64,000 nt of DNA, from the NCBI RefSeq assembly GCF_009301415.1, contig NZ_CP045073.1:620001-684000 (forward strand), written 5' to 3'. The notes beneath the pieces were generated by a model that saw only the letters and a list, made by a program, of their open reading frames with translations, was not told where the DNA came from and did no database searches. The position numbers and the translations under genes are program-made. This document shows positions 8,071-15,959 of this stretch, piece after piece. The stretch's first letter is position 1. Every line of letters starts with the position of its first letter. This DNA comes from Paracoccus kondratievae. GTDB taxonomy: Bacteria; Pseudomonadota; Alphaproteobacteria; Rhodobacterales; Rhodobacteraceae.

Positions 8071-8937
8071 TTATGAGCGGATGGTGTCGATGAGCTGCCG
8101 GATGGCGCTCACGGGGATGCCAGCGTTCTGCGTGGCGGGTTCGGCAGCGTTGCGCGTGCCGGTAATCTGTTTCAGCATCGCGCGCCGCTCGCTGCGGGGG
8201 ATGCCTTGCTGCGCCAGAGCCGCGTCGATGCGGCGCCGCGCCTGAATGTCGGGGCGCGACTGCGCGCCGCTCTGCGGTGACTGCGCGGGCAGGCCAGCGG
8301 CCGAACCCTCGACCATGCAGTCGGCCATCCCGGCCGCAATCGCCTCCTCGGCGCTGAGAAAGGTCTCGGCATCCAGCAACGCGACAACCTCGACCTGTGG
8401 CCTGCCACTGCGGGCGGCATAGATCCCGGCCAGCGCGGCATCGAATGTCTCGAAGAGCGCAGCGGCCTCAGCCATATCGTGGCGATTGCCGATCACCACG
8501 CCCCAGGCATTGTGCAGCATCAGGAAGCTGCCGGGGCTCATGTGGATCTCGTCGCCGGCCATGGCGATGATGGAGGCCGCCGAGGCCGCGAGGCCCAGCA
8601 CCTCGACGGTGACCGCGGCCGGATGGGCGCGCAGCAGGTTGTAGATGGCAATGCCCTCGAACATGTCGCCGCCCGGCGAGTTGATCTGCACCGTCACCGC
8701 CTGCGGGCCGATCCTGCTGAGCGCCGCTGCGATCCGGCGCAGGCTCACCCCACCGCCCATGCCATCCTCGCCGATCACGTCGAAGATGGTGATGGTGCTG
8801 TCGCTCTCGGTGACGGAAGTGACCTGCGCGGCGACCGGCGTTTCGGCCCAGCGGACCAATGCGTCCGATGGCGCATCGGCCTGGAACGCCGCGGGGCGCG
8901 GCAAGGCCGGTCCGGCAGGAAGATCACGCAGGCTCAT
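8071..8937 (-). CDS. ClpP-like prohead protease (S14/S49 fold)
   Basis: About 288 residues with the ClpP-type layout: QINSPGGDMFEGIAIYNLL, the nucleophile region GLAASAASIIAMAGD, and HMSPGSFLMLHNAWG with the catalytic His. It should cleave the capsid delta domain during head maturation. I chose ATG 8937 because a good AAGGAG lies just upstream; the frame can be extended to 8976. It overlaps the 3' end of the portal gene, as is usual for this pair. Confidence 0.88.
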   Translation of the reverse strand: MSLRDLPAGPALPRPAAFQADAPSDALVRWAETPVAAQVTSVTESDSTITIFDVIGEDGMGGGVSLRRIAAALSRIGPQAVTVQINSPGGDMFEGIAIYNLLRAHPAAVTVEVLGLAASAASIIAMAGDEIHMSPGSFLMLHNAWGVVIGNRHDMAEAAALFETFDAALAGIYAARSGRPQVEVVALLDAETFLSAEEAIAAGMADCMVEGSAAGLPAQSPQSGAQSRPDIQARRRIDAALAQQGIPRSERRAMLKQITGTRNAAEPATQNAGIPVSAIRQLIDTIRS

Positions 8938-10237
8938 CGGAAACTCCTTCGCTTGTGGGCGCGTCCGCATCGTCACCCGCGTCCCCGGCCGCAGCCGTCA
9001 TGTTGGGCGGCGGATAATAGATGTCGCCGCCGGCACGTGGATTCTGGTCCTCGAGCGCGCGGATCTCGTTGGGGCTGTAGACGCCCCATTGCAGGCCTTT
9101 GACATAGGCTTCCCAGCGGGCCCGGATGTCGCCCTTGACGAGGGCTGCGCGGTTGAACCGGGCATAGAGCAGATCATCCGCGCCGATCAGGTCGCGGTCG
9201 ATTGCCTCCTCCCACATGGTCAGGTGATCCTCGAGCGTATAGGCTACGAAGCCGATCGACTGCTGCTCGATGCCGGTGCCCCAGCTGGTGGACTTCTCGG
9301 TGTCGCCGATCATGTGCGGCGGCACCCCGAAGAACATGGCGATGTCGGTGCGGCTGAACTTGCGGCTCTCGATCCATTGCGCGTCCTCGGCGGTCATGGC
9401 GATGCGGGCGTAATCCATGCCTTCTTCGAGGATGAGGTGCTTGCCCTCCTGGTCACCGCCGGCGCGGAATGCCTCGAGCCCGGCCTTGAGATTGGCCACC
9501 GCTTCAGGGCCAAGCTTCTGCGGATGCTTGAGGACGCCCGAGACCCGTGCCCCGTTGCGGAAGGTGGTGGCGCCGTGATCCTCCATCGCCAGCGCCAGAC
9601 CGATGGTCTCGCGGGCATAGGCGATTGGTGAGACACCTCGCACCCCGTCCAGCGTCAGCCCGACCAGATGCAGCACCTCGTCCTGCGGCAAGCGCAGCCG
9701 CCGGCCATCGGGGCGGGTGTAGAGGAACGTCAGCGCCAAATCGTCGCCCTGCGCCACCTCGACCCGGTCGGGATGCAGCGGGATCAGCGCCTGCACGGTG
9801 CCGCGCGAGCGCACGATCATGGCATAGGCATTGCCGCGCAAGAGCAGATGCGCCTGCAGCATCCGGCGGAACTGCGATGGCGTTTGCCAGCGATTGGGCC
9901 TTCGCCGCAGCAGCTGCCAGATCGGGGCATCCGAGGCATCCTCGCGGGTCCGAGCATCGACCCGGCGCTTGATATGCAAGGGCAGCGTTGCCACCGCGCC
10001 GGAAATGATGCGCACGCAGGCATAGACTGCCGCCACCCGCATGGCGCTGTCGGGCGTCACCGCCATGCCGGAGCCGCTGACCGCCCCGGCCCTCAGCGCA
10101 GCGTCCAGTTCGGCAGCGGAGGTGATGACCAGCCCGCCACCCGCCTCCTGGACGGACGCGCGCGGTGATGGGGCGTGCGGAGGCGAGGCCGCAGGCGGGG
10201 CGCCTGCAAACCAGCGGGACCAGAAGGACATGGGCAT
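8924..10237 (-). CDS. Phage portal protein (HK97 family)
   Basis: A 437-residue protein with the family run VYACVRIISGAVATLPLH, LLLRGNAYAMI and a C-terminal segment including SRTDIAMFFGVPPHMIGD and STSWGTGIEQQ. The portal forms the dodecameric ring through which terminase pumps DNA. Length and gene order (terminase, portal, protease, capsid) are canonical. The first codons are MPMSFW; the second Met at 10231 is an alternative start. Confidence 0.92.
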   Translation of the reverse strand: MPMSFWSRWFAGAPPAASPPHAPSPRASVQEAGGGLVITSAAELDAALRAGAVSGSGMAVTPDSAMRVAAVYACVRIISGAVATLPLHIKRRVDARTREDASDAPIWQLLRRRPNRWQTPSQFRRMLQAHLLLRGNAYAMIVRSRGTVQALIPLHPDRVEVAQGDDLALTFLYTRPDGRRLRLPQDEVLHLVGLTLDGVRGVSPIAYARETIGLALAMEDHGATTFRNGARVSGVLKHPQKLGPEAVANLKAGLEAFRAGGDQEGKHLILEEGMDYARIAMTAEDAQWIESRKFSRTDIAMFFGVPPHMIGDTEKSTSWGTGIEQQSIGFVAYTLEDHLTMWEEAIDRDLIGADDLLYARFNRAALVKGDIRARWEAYVKGLQWGVYSPNEIRALEDQNPRAGGDIYYPPPNMTAAAGDAGDDADAPTSEGVSDEPA

Positions 10238-10258
10238 TCTTTCCGTAAGACGAGTAGC

Positions 10259-12031
10259 CTACAGCACCAGGATGCTGCGGCTGTCATAGACCGAGCGGCC
10301 GGCATTGACGTCGCGCAGGAGCGCCCGGCCGAGGGCGTTGCAGATCGCGACAATGCCGTCGATGCGCTCCGAGGAGCGTTCCTTGTCCGGCTTGATATTG
10401 CCGGCCGGATCATGGCGCACGGCGACATTCGAGGCATTCCAGCGCAGCACCGGATGGCCGCCATGCCACAAGAGCCGCGACACCGAGAGCCGCTCAAGTT
10501 CCGCGGTCGGCGCCGCCATGCTCAGAAACCCCTGACCGAACTGCACCAGGTTGATCCCCTCATCCTGCAGATGCTGGACGATCTCTCCGGCGAAGGTGCG
10601 GTCGTAAGAGAGCTCGCGCAGATCGTAGCGCCCCGCGAGTGCGATGATCTCGGCCTCGATAAAGGCGAAATCGGTGGCATTACCCGGCGTGGCCACAAGG
10701 AACCCCTGGTTGCGCCAGGTATCGTAGGGCACCCGGTCGCGCCGGGCGCGGCGCAGGATGTCCTCTTCCGGCACCCAGAAGCGGCTGAGCACGATCCATT
10801 TGTCGGCCAGATCACCGAGCGCGGGGGCCCCAGTTGGCGGGAACAGCAGTGTGAGCGCCGATAGGTCGTTGACCCGGGCGAGATCCAGCCCGCCATAGCA
10901 TTCGCGCCCGAGCAGCTTGCCTTCCAGATCCTCCAACCCCGCGCGAACCTCCTGCCAGTCAGTGGCGTCAGGCGGCCCGCCCTCGGCCCATACGCCCATG
11001 TCGAGCCAGCGGGTGATCTGTTCGGTCCATTCATTCAGCCGCAGCCGCCGGATCGCGTTCTGCTGCGCCGGCATCTCGCGGGCCTCGTCGATCTGGCGCT
11101 TCAAATCCTCCATTTTCACCGTCACGCCGAGGCTCGGGTTCGCCTTCACCCAGACATCCGCGTCGGTCCAATCATCGCCCTCGTCGATGGTGGCGATATA
11201 GGCAAACCAGCTGGCGGCCGTCTCATGCGGCACCGTGCCCTCCAGCGCCTTGACCGAGAACTCATGATGCTGGCGGCAGACTGAGTGGCGGTCATACCCG
11301 GCCGTGGTGATTTCGACGATCAGCGGCTGGCGGCGGGCGCCGGTGGCGGTGTTGAGCTTCTGGATGATCTCCGGCCCGGGATGCTCATGCACCTCGTCCA
11401 CAGCCGCCAAATGCACGTTGAGCCCGTCCATCTTGCTGGCATCCGCCGAGAGCGGCCGGAACCAAGACGCGGTCGGCAGCACCGCGAGGTTATTCACCGT
11501 CTTTGTGACCCGGCTTGAGAGCGCCGGGCTAGCCGCAACCATGCGCTCGGCCTCGCCAAACACGATCCGCGCCTGATCGCGGGTGGTGGCGGCCGCATAG
11601 ACATGGGCGCCCGGCTCCCCATCGGCAATCAGCGCATAGAGCGCGATCCCCGCCAGCAGCGCCGATTTGCCGTTCTTGCGCGCAACCTCGACGTAAGCGG
11701 TGCGGAACCGGCGCAGCCCATCGGCGCGTTTCCAGCCGAACACGGCGCCGACGACGAAGGCTTGCCACGGCTGCAGCACGAAGGGCTGCCCGGCCCACTC
11801 TCCGGTCGAGTGCCGCAGATGGGTGAAGAACTCGATCGCGTGCAGCGCCGCCGTGCGGTCCCAGGAGAGGCCGCGGCTCTTGCCGGTCTTCAGGTCCTCC
11901 AGATGCCGTGCGCAGGCCAGCTTCACCAGCCGGCCGGCGGTGATCTTGCCGCCGGTGACCGCCTTTGCATAGGCGGTGACCGGGCACGCCGGTGCCTTCC
12001 GAGCGGTATCAGATTTACGCGCTGCTGCCAC
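10259..12031 (-). CDS. Phage terminase large subunit
   Basis: A 590-residue protein with the ATPase features VARKNGKSALLAGI (Walker A-like) and LAAVDEVHEHPG (Walker B). A C-terminal RNase H-like nuclease domain contains GGLDLARVNDLSALTL and the later acidic residues FAFIEAEI. It packages DNA into the prohead with the small subunit, whose 3' end it overlaps by 17 bases. The length is normal for HK97-like large terminases, with no break. Confidence 0.92.
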   Translation of the reverse strand: MAAARKSDTARKAPACPVTAYAKAVTGGKITAGRLVKLACARHLEDLKTGKSRGLSWDRTAALHAIEFFTHLRHSTGEWAGQPFVLQPWQAFVVGAVFGWKRADGLRRFRTAYVEVARKNGKSALLAGIALYALIADGEPGAHVYAAATTRDQARIVFGEAERMVAASPALSSRVTKTVNNLAVLPTASWFRPLSADASKMDGLNVHLAAVDEVHEHPGPEIIQKLNTATGARRQPLIVEITTAGYDRHSVCRQHHEFSVKALEGTVPHETAASWFAYIATIDEGDDWTDADVWVKANPSLGVTVKMEDLKRQIDEAREMPAQQNAIRRLRLNEWTEQITRWLDMGVWAEGGPPDATDWQEVRAGLEDLEGKLLGRECYGGLDLARVNDLSALTLLFPPTGAPALGDLADKWIVLSRFWVPEEDILRRARRDRVPYDTWRNQGFLVATPGNATDFAFIEAEIIALAGRYDLRELSYDRTFAGEIVQHLQDEGINLVQFGQGFLSMAAPTAELERLSVSRLLWHGGHPVLRWNASNVAVRHDPAGNIKPDKERSSERIDGIVAICNALGRALLRDVNAGRSVYDSRSILVL

Positions 12032-12485
12032 GGTTCAGAAAATCCTCGAACGGGTCGCGGGTCTTGGACGGCTCTGCCATGCGCACCCGGGTGCGGCTGG
12101 ATGGCGTCATCCCGAACTCACTCTCGATCTGGCCCATCTGCGCGAGGCATTTATTGGCCACCGCCAGGAACGGGTTCTGGATGATATTCCCGCCCACGGT
12201 CTTCACCACCGGGCCGCGGCGCTTGACCTCGGCCTCCGCCTCGAGCCAGCGGCGCCAGATCACCACGTAACGGGCCAGCGCGCCGACATCGAGTTCGGTC
12301 ATCACCCCATGCCGCGCCAGCAGCGCGGCCATCTCGGTGAACTTCGCGGCAGCCGCTTCGTCGAGATGCTCGGGCGGGTCCGGGGTCGCGACCACCGGCT
12401 GCGGCTCATCCGGGTTCAGCCGGTGCGACCGGGCCGTGCCCTTGACCAGTTTGAGCTGCGTCGGCAGTGGCTTGCGACCCGCCAT
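12015..12485 (-). CDS. Phage terminase small subunit (P27 family)
   Basis: A 156-residue protein beginning MAGRKPLPTQLKLVKGTARSH, the characteristic P27-family start. A helical body and the SEFGMTPSSRTRV element near the C-terminus follow. It recognises packaging sites and loads the large subunit, to which it is coupled by overlap. Confidence 0.9.
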   Translation of the reverse strand: MAGRKPLPTQLKLVKGTARSHRLNPDEPQPVVATPDPPEHLDEAAAAKFTEMAALLARHGVMTELDVGALARYVVIWRRWLEAEAEVKRRGPVVKTVGGNIIQNPFLAVANKCLAQMGQIESEFGMTPSSRTRVRMAEPSKTRDPFEDFLNRGSSA

Positions 12486-12536
12486 GATCCTTGTCCTTTC
12501 CGGCTGTTCTCCTCCCGCAATGCTGATGAATCGGGC

Positions 12537-12782
12537 TTATCCCCGAGAGTCGGACTCGTGCTCGCCGCCACCGACCCGCATAGCCTCGAACACCCGCCGC
12601 AAGGCGAAGGAACGCACTATCGATACGATGGTAAAAATCCCGCCCATCGCCATGTTCTGCGTCAGCGTGACGTGCAGCCCGAAGAACGGGAAGATCAGGA
12701 TCTGCGTGGCGACGGCAACGCCATATCCGACGATGACATTGGCGATGGACTCGACCAGCGACATGAGGCGTGATTGTTTCAT
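12537..12782 (-). CDS. Small phage membrane protein (DUF7220-like)
   Basis: An 81-residue protein, MKQSRLMSLVESIANV, with two predicted membrane helices (about residues 12-32 and 44-64) and a charged tail. Similar small proteins lie beside methylases and terminases in alphaproteobacterial prophages. The stop of the methylase overlaps its start by four bases. No function can be assigned. Confidence 0.65.
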   Translation of the reverse strand: MKQSRLMSLVESIANVIVGYGVAVATQILIFPFFGLHVTLTQNMAMGGIFTIVSIVRSFALRRVFEAMRVGGGEHESDSRG

Positions 12783-14155
12783 GCTGCCTTGCTCCGGCGG
12801 CGCTTGCGGGGGGCGGCGTCACCCTTAGCGTCGTCATCCGCTTTCTCGGCCCCGGCATCATCGCCCAGCCGCTCGGTCCTCACCTGCGCGAAGGTCCGGC
12901 CGTCGCCATCGAGGATCGCGTCCTTGCCGGTCTCGGCCTGCCAGCGTTCCACAGCGACATCGACATAGGCGGGGCTGATCTCCATCGCGAAGACGCGGCG
13001 GCCGTTGACCTCGCCGGCCATGATCTGCGAGCCCGAGCCCGAGAAGGGCTCGTAGCAGAGGCCGCCGCGCGCGACATGCTGGCGCATCGGGATGCCGAAG
13101 GCATCGAGCGGCTTCGGGGTCGGGTGATCAGGGCGCTCGTCCCTGGCGAAGGACGGCATCTCCCAGGTCGAGGGCAGCGTCTGATCGGCGACCTTGGGCG
13201 GTCGGTTCGGGCGACGCCAGCCCATGAAGCAAGGTTCGTGCTTCCAGAGATAATGCGACCGGGTGAGAACACCGCGGTCCTTCACCCAGATGATCTGCTG
13301 ATGCACAAACGCCCCGGCCTTTTCCCAGCAGGCTTCCAGCATCGCCTGGCGGCGCGAGGCGTGCCAGCAATACCAGGCCGCATCCTCGGTAATCGCCTCG
13401 GCCACCGCCGCCGCGATGAAACCGTCATAGAGTTCTGCCCCTTGGCTCGAGTCATCCCAGGTCGTGCCGTAGGACGCCGACCAGTCCTTGTTGCGGGTCG
13501 GGTGGTTGCTGCCGTCGTAATCGACCAGATACGGCGGGTCGGTCGCGAACAGCACGGCGCGCTCGCCATTCATCAGCCGGCGCACATCGTCGTGGGATGT
13601 GCTGTCACCGCAGAGCAGCCGGTGATCGCCGAGCAGCCACAGATCGCCGGTGCGCGAGGCCGGATGACGCGGAGGCTCGGGGATAATGACGGGTGGCGTC
13701 GACGTCTCGTTCTCCGCTTCCGCGCCGGCCAGCAGTCGGTCCAGTTCGCCGTCCTCAAAGCCCATGATCCCGAGATCGAAACCAGCCTCCTTCAGGTCGG
13801 ACAGTTCCAGCGCCAGCAGCGCCTCGTCCCAGCCCGCATTCAGCGCGATGCGGTTGTCGGCCAGCACCAGCGCCCGGCGCTGGCTCTCGGTCAGGCCGGT
13901 CAGCCTGATGGAGGGCACGGCGTCCATGCCAAGCAGGCGCGCGGCCAGTACGCGACCATGGCCGGCGATGATGGTGCCGTCCTCGGCGATCAGCACCGGG
14001 TTCACGAATCCGAACTCGCGGATCGAGCCGGCGATCTCGGCCAGCTGCGCCTCGGAATGGGTACGGGCGTTGCGCGCGTAAGGCACGAGGCGATCAAGCC
14101 CATGATATTCGATGACAAGTTCGCGATCGGACACGGCTGTATTTCCTTGTTGCAT
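12779..14155 (-). CDS. ParB-domain DNA methyltransferase
   Basis: A 458-residue fusion. A ParB/sulfiredoxin-like N-terminal domain (about residues 15-110, with IIAGHGRVLAARLLGM) precedes an N6-adenine or N4-cytosine methylase of the beta class. The methylase has the catalytic DPPYLVDYDG, and the S-adenosylmethionine motif (F-x-G-x-G) appears C-terminally as EPFSGSGSQI. The target-recognition stretch lies between them. Phages use such enzymes to protect DNA from host restriction, or the ParB part may bind or nick DNA. The C-terminus is a short basic tail (APRKRRRSKAA). Confidence 0.9.
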   Translation of the reverse strand: MQQGNTAVSDRELVIEYHGLDRLVPYARNARTHSEAQLAEIAGSIREFGFVNPVLIAEDGTIIAGHGRVLAARLLGMDAVPSIRLTGLTESQRRALVLADNRIALNAGWDEALLALELSDLKEAGFDLGIMGFEDGELDRLLAGAEAENETSTPPVIIPEPPRHPASRTGDLWLLGDHRLLCGDSTSHDDVRRLMNGERAVLFATDPPYLVDYDGSNHPTRNKDWSASYGTTWDDSSQGAELYDGFIAAAVAEAITEDAAWYCWHASRRQAMLEACWEKAGAFVHQQIIWVKDRGVLTRSHYLWKHEPCFMGWRRPNRPPKVADQTLPSTWEMPSFARDERPDHPTPKPLDAFGIPMRQHVARGGLCYEPFSGSGSQIMAGEVNGRRVFAMEISPAYVDVAVERWQAETGKDAILDGDGRTFAQVRTERLGDDAGAEKADDDAKGDAAPRKRRRSKAA

Positions 14156-14261
14156 GGGCCGCTACCCCCCCCCCTCGCCATTTTGGCCACGGATGCAGAA
14201 AGCTTGGCGCGCGGTCCTGGGAGCGAACTCTCCAGAGATTTGACCTCCCCCGGGGGGCCTA

Positions 14262-14603
14262 TCAGCAGCGCCGCACATTGCCGAAGCCGCCATCCTTCGC
14301 AGCCGTCTTCCTGCCGTGGCACGATGCACACAGCGCCTGCCAGCGGGTGCGATCCCAGAATACCGTCTCGTTGCCGCCATGCGGATCGATGTGATCGACG
14401 ACGCTGGCCGGTCGGATCAGATCATGGCGCTCGCATTCCACGCACAGCGGATGATCGTGCAGGAAGGATGCGCGTTCCGTTCGCCAGCGCTTTGAGCGAT
14501 AGAGCGCGCGGGCCAGCGGATCCCGCTTGCGAGCGTAGTCCCGATCGCGCTCCCGCTTTTCGCGCCGGCCAACCGGGCGATGGATCGGTGGGCGGACGGG
14601 CAT
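14262..14603 (-). CDS. Phage HNH endonuclease
   Basis: A 113-residue protein beginning MPVRPPIHRPVG. It has a zinc-ribbon HNH core: CVECER, then the catalytic VVDHIDPHGGNETVFWD, and LCASCHGRKT. HNH proteins near terminase genes often help the large subunit cut concatemers at the packaging site. The frame extends upstream to 14825, but the family-like sequence starts about 14603. Confidence 0.85.
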   Translation of the reverse strand: MPVRPPIHRPVGRREKRERDRDYARKRDPLARALYRSKRWRTERASFLHDHPLCVECERHDLIRPASVVDHIDPHGGNETVFWDRTRWQALCASCHGRKTAAKDGGFGNVRRC

Positions 14604-14656
14604 GATGCTGATCTCGATGGTGCAGGGGGCGATGACGATGGTGGCGGAAACGACAA

Positions 14657-14686
14657 CGCCCGCGATGGGTTTCACCGTCGCGGGCG
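14657..14686 (-). terminator. Inverted repeat between replication and packaging genes
   Basis: A perfect 9-bp inverted repeat (CGCCCGCGA / TCGCGGGCG, 12-base loop) lies between the HNH gene and the DUF6362-like gene. On the minus strand it is followed by a T-rich but interrupted stretch. It could be an intrinsic terminator or anti-termination target separating early from late transcription. Confidence 0.4.
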
Positions 14687-14748
14687 CGCTACTCTCCCGA
14701 GCATAGTCAAAACTATAGCTGATTTGCCCTCGTTTGTTGCATGGAAAA

Positions 14749-14760
14749 GTGTTGCAACAC
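14749..14760. promoter_or_regulatory. Perfect 12-bp palindrome GTGTTGCAACAC
   Basis: A full dyad in the gap before the late genes, with an extra half-site (GTTGC) ten bases to the left. This is the expected size for a phage repressor or activator half-turn site, and the surrounding 60 bases are the most AT-rich in the region. The protein that binds is unknown. Confidence 0.4.
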
Positions 14761-14767
14761 ATCGGAG

Positions 14768-15148
14768 TCACTGCGCATTCAACCGCGCCGCGATCTTTGT
14801 GAGCGCGAGCTGCCAGCGTCGCCACGCCGTGGTTCGATCGCAGCCATGCTCATGGCTGATGAGTTTCCAGGGCACGCGGGCAGCGCGTTTCCAGACGAGT
14901 TTACGCTCGTCCTCTTCGATCCAGAGCACCCAATCAAAAGTCCGCTCGAGCCGGGTGATCGCCGCGGCCGAGGGCCACACCCGCATCGGCTCGGGTTCCA
15001 TGAACGCAATCTCGCGCCTCGACCGCACGATCTCGGGCCAGGTGTTGAAATACCCCTGCGCCTTGACCGACGGCAGCTTACGCAGGGTACGAAACGCCTC
15101 CTCGAAATGATCGGCGACGCACTCGGCAGTCCATTCGCGCTCAGCCAT
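14768..15148 (-). CDS. DUF6362-like phage protein
   Basis: A 126-residue protein, MAEREWTAECVADHFEEAF. It is helical, with a Trp-rich middle (RTFDWVLWIEEDERKLVWKR) and a C-terminal helix-turn-helix-like stretch (RVPWKLISHEHGCDRTTAWR). Proteins of this type recur at the junction of replication and packaging genes and may be late-gene regulators resembling RinA/ArpU; that is inference. ATG 15148 is used because the longer frame to 15241 adds low-similarity sequence. Confidence 0.7.
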   Translation of the reverse strand: MAEREWTAECVADHFEEAFRTLRKLPSVKAQGYFNTWPEIVRSRREIAFMEPEPMRVWPSAAAITRLERTFDWVLWIEEDERKLVWKRAARVPWKLISHEHGCDRTTAWRRWQLALTKIAARLNAQ

Positions 15149-15341
15149 GGCGCGCCTCCCTGTCGGAAGGACGTGGTCCGTAGAGCTTCTCGCCGAGCTG
15201 TCGGACCAGTTCACGCTCGGGCCAGGTGAGGCGGTCGTCATCGGCGGAGACCGCGAGGACGCCCTGTTCCTGCCAGCCCTCGCGCTTGACCTGTTCGGGA
15301 TCCCGGCGCCGGCCGCCGTAACCGTGGGGATGCCACCTCAT
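15141..15341 (-). CDS. Small hypothetical phage protein
   Basis: A 66-residue basic protein, MRWHPHGYGGRRRDPEQV, coupled at both ends to its neighbours by short overlaps, which argues that it is translated. The C-terminal half (TWPERELVRQLGEKLYG) may form a helix that binds nucleic acid. I do not recognise a family. Confidence 0.6.
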   Translation of the reverse strand: MRWHPHGYGGRRRDPEQVKREGWQEQGVLAVSADDDRLTWPERELVRQLGEKLYGPRPSDREARHG

Positions 15342-15955
15342 GCGACACCTCCCTTCGTCTCGAGCGCCCAGAGCAGGATGGCGATGGCGTCGGCCTCGTT
15401 GTCGTCGGCCGGGCTGAAGCCGCGGGCGCGGACGGCGGCGACCATCGCGGCCTTGTCGGCGTTGCCCTTGCCCGCGGCGTGACGCTTGATCGTGCCGACC
15501 GGAACACCCTCGTAGGGCACGCCCCGAAGCTCAGCCCATGATGTGAGCGTGGCCATGAGCCCGCCGTAAATATGGCTCGCGTCGGTGCCTGCGTGGCGGC
15601 GAACTTCCTCGAACCAGATGGCGGCGACGGGTCCGGAAAGCCGGTCGATCTCGGTCAGCCAGTTGGTGAAGCGGAGATACCGCATGCCGCCGCCGTCGAA
15701 GCGGCCGGGGCGCAGCGAGACGGTGCCGCTGGTGATCAGGCCGTCATGGCCGCGGATCGCCCAGCCGGTCGTGGTGCCGAGGTCGAGCGCGAGGATGCAG
15801 CGGCCCACTCCATCAACGCCTTGAAGACCGGGGGCGGCGGTGACGGGTGTGACGGATGGTTCCTTATCCGCTCCACAGGCGCGCACATGCGCGCGCGTAA
15901 CGGTCATATAAGTATGATCCGTCACATCCGTCACAACATCTGAATCCATTGGCAT
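15338..15955 (-). CDS. RuvC-like/RNase H-fold phage nuclease
   Basis: About 205 residues. An unstructured N-terminus is followed by the RNase H fold start ILALDLGTTTGWAI, a strand with the acidic pair IWFEEVRRH, and a last acidic element SPADDNEADAIAIL. This pattern is found in phage Holliday-junction resolvase-like proteins. It follows the primase and overlaps the next small gene. ATG 15955 lies just after the primase stop; an internal Met further on (MTVTRAH) is another candidate. Confidence 0.8.
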   Translation of the reverse strand: MPMDSDVVTDVTDHTYMTVTRAHVRACGADKEPSVTPVTAAPGLQGVDGVGRCILALDLGTTTGWAIRGHDGLITSGTVSLRPGRFDGGGMRYLRFTNWLTEIDRLSGPVAAIWFEEVRRHAGTDASHIYGGLMATLTSWAELRGVPYEGVPVGTIKRHAAGKGNADKAAMVAAVRARGFSPADDNEADAIAILLWALETKGGVA

Positions 15956-15959
15956 TTTC

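Noticed and set aside
14160..14175. Run of nine or ten C before the ParB-methylase start as phase-variable tract
   Set aside because: It lies downstream of the HNH direction and upstream of the methylase start without reaching a coding frame; an effect on expression is possible but unsupported.
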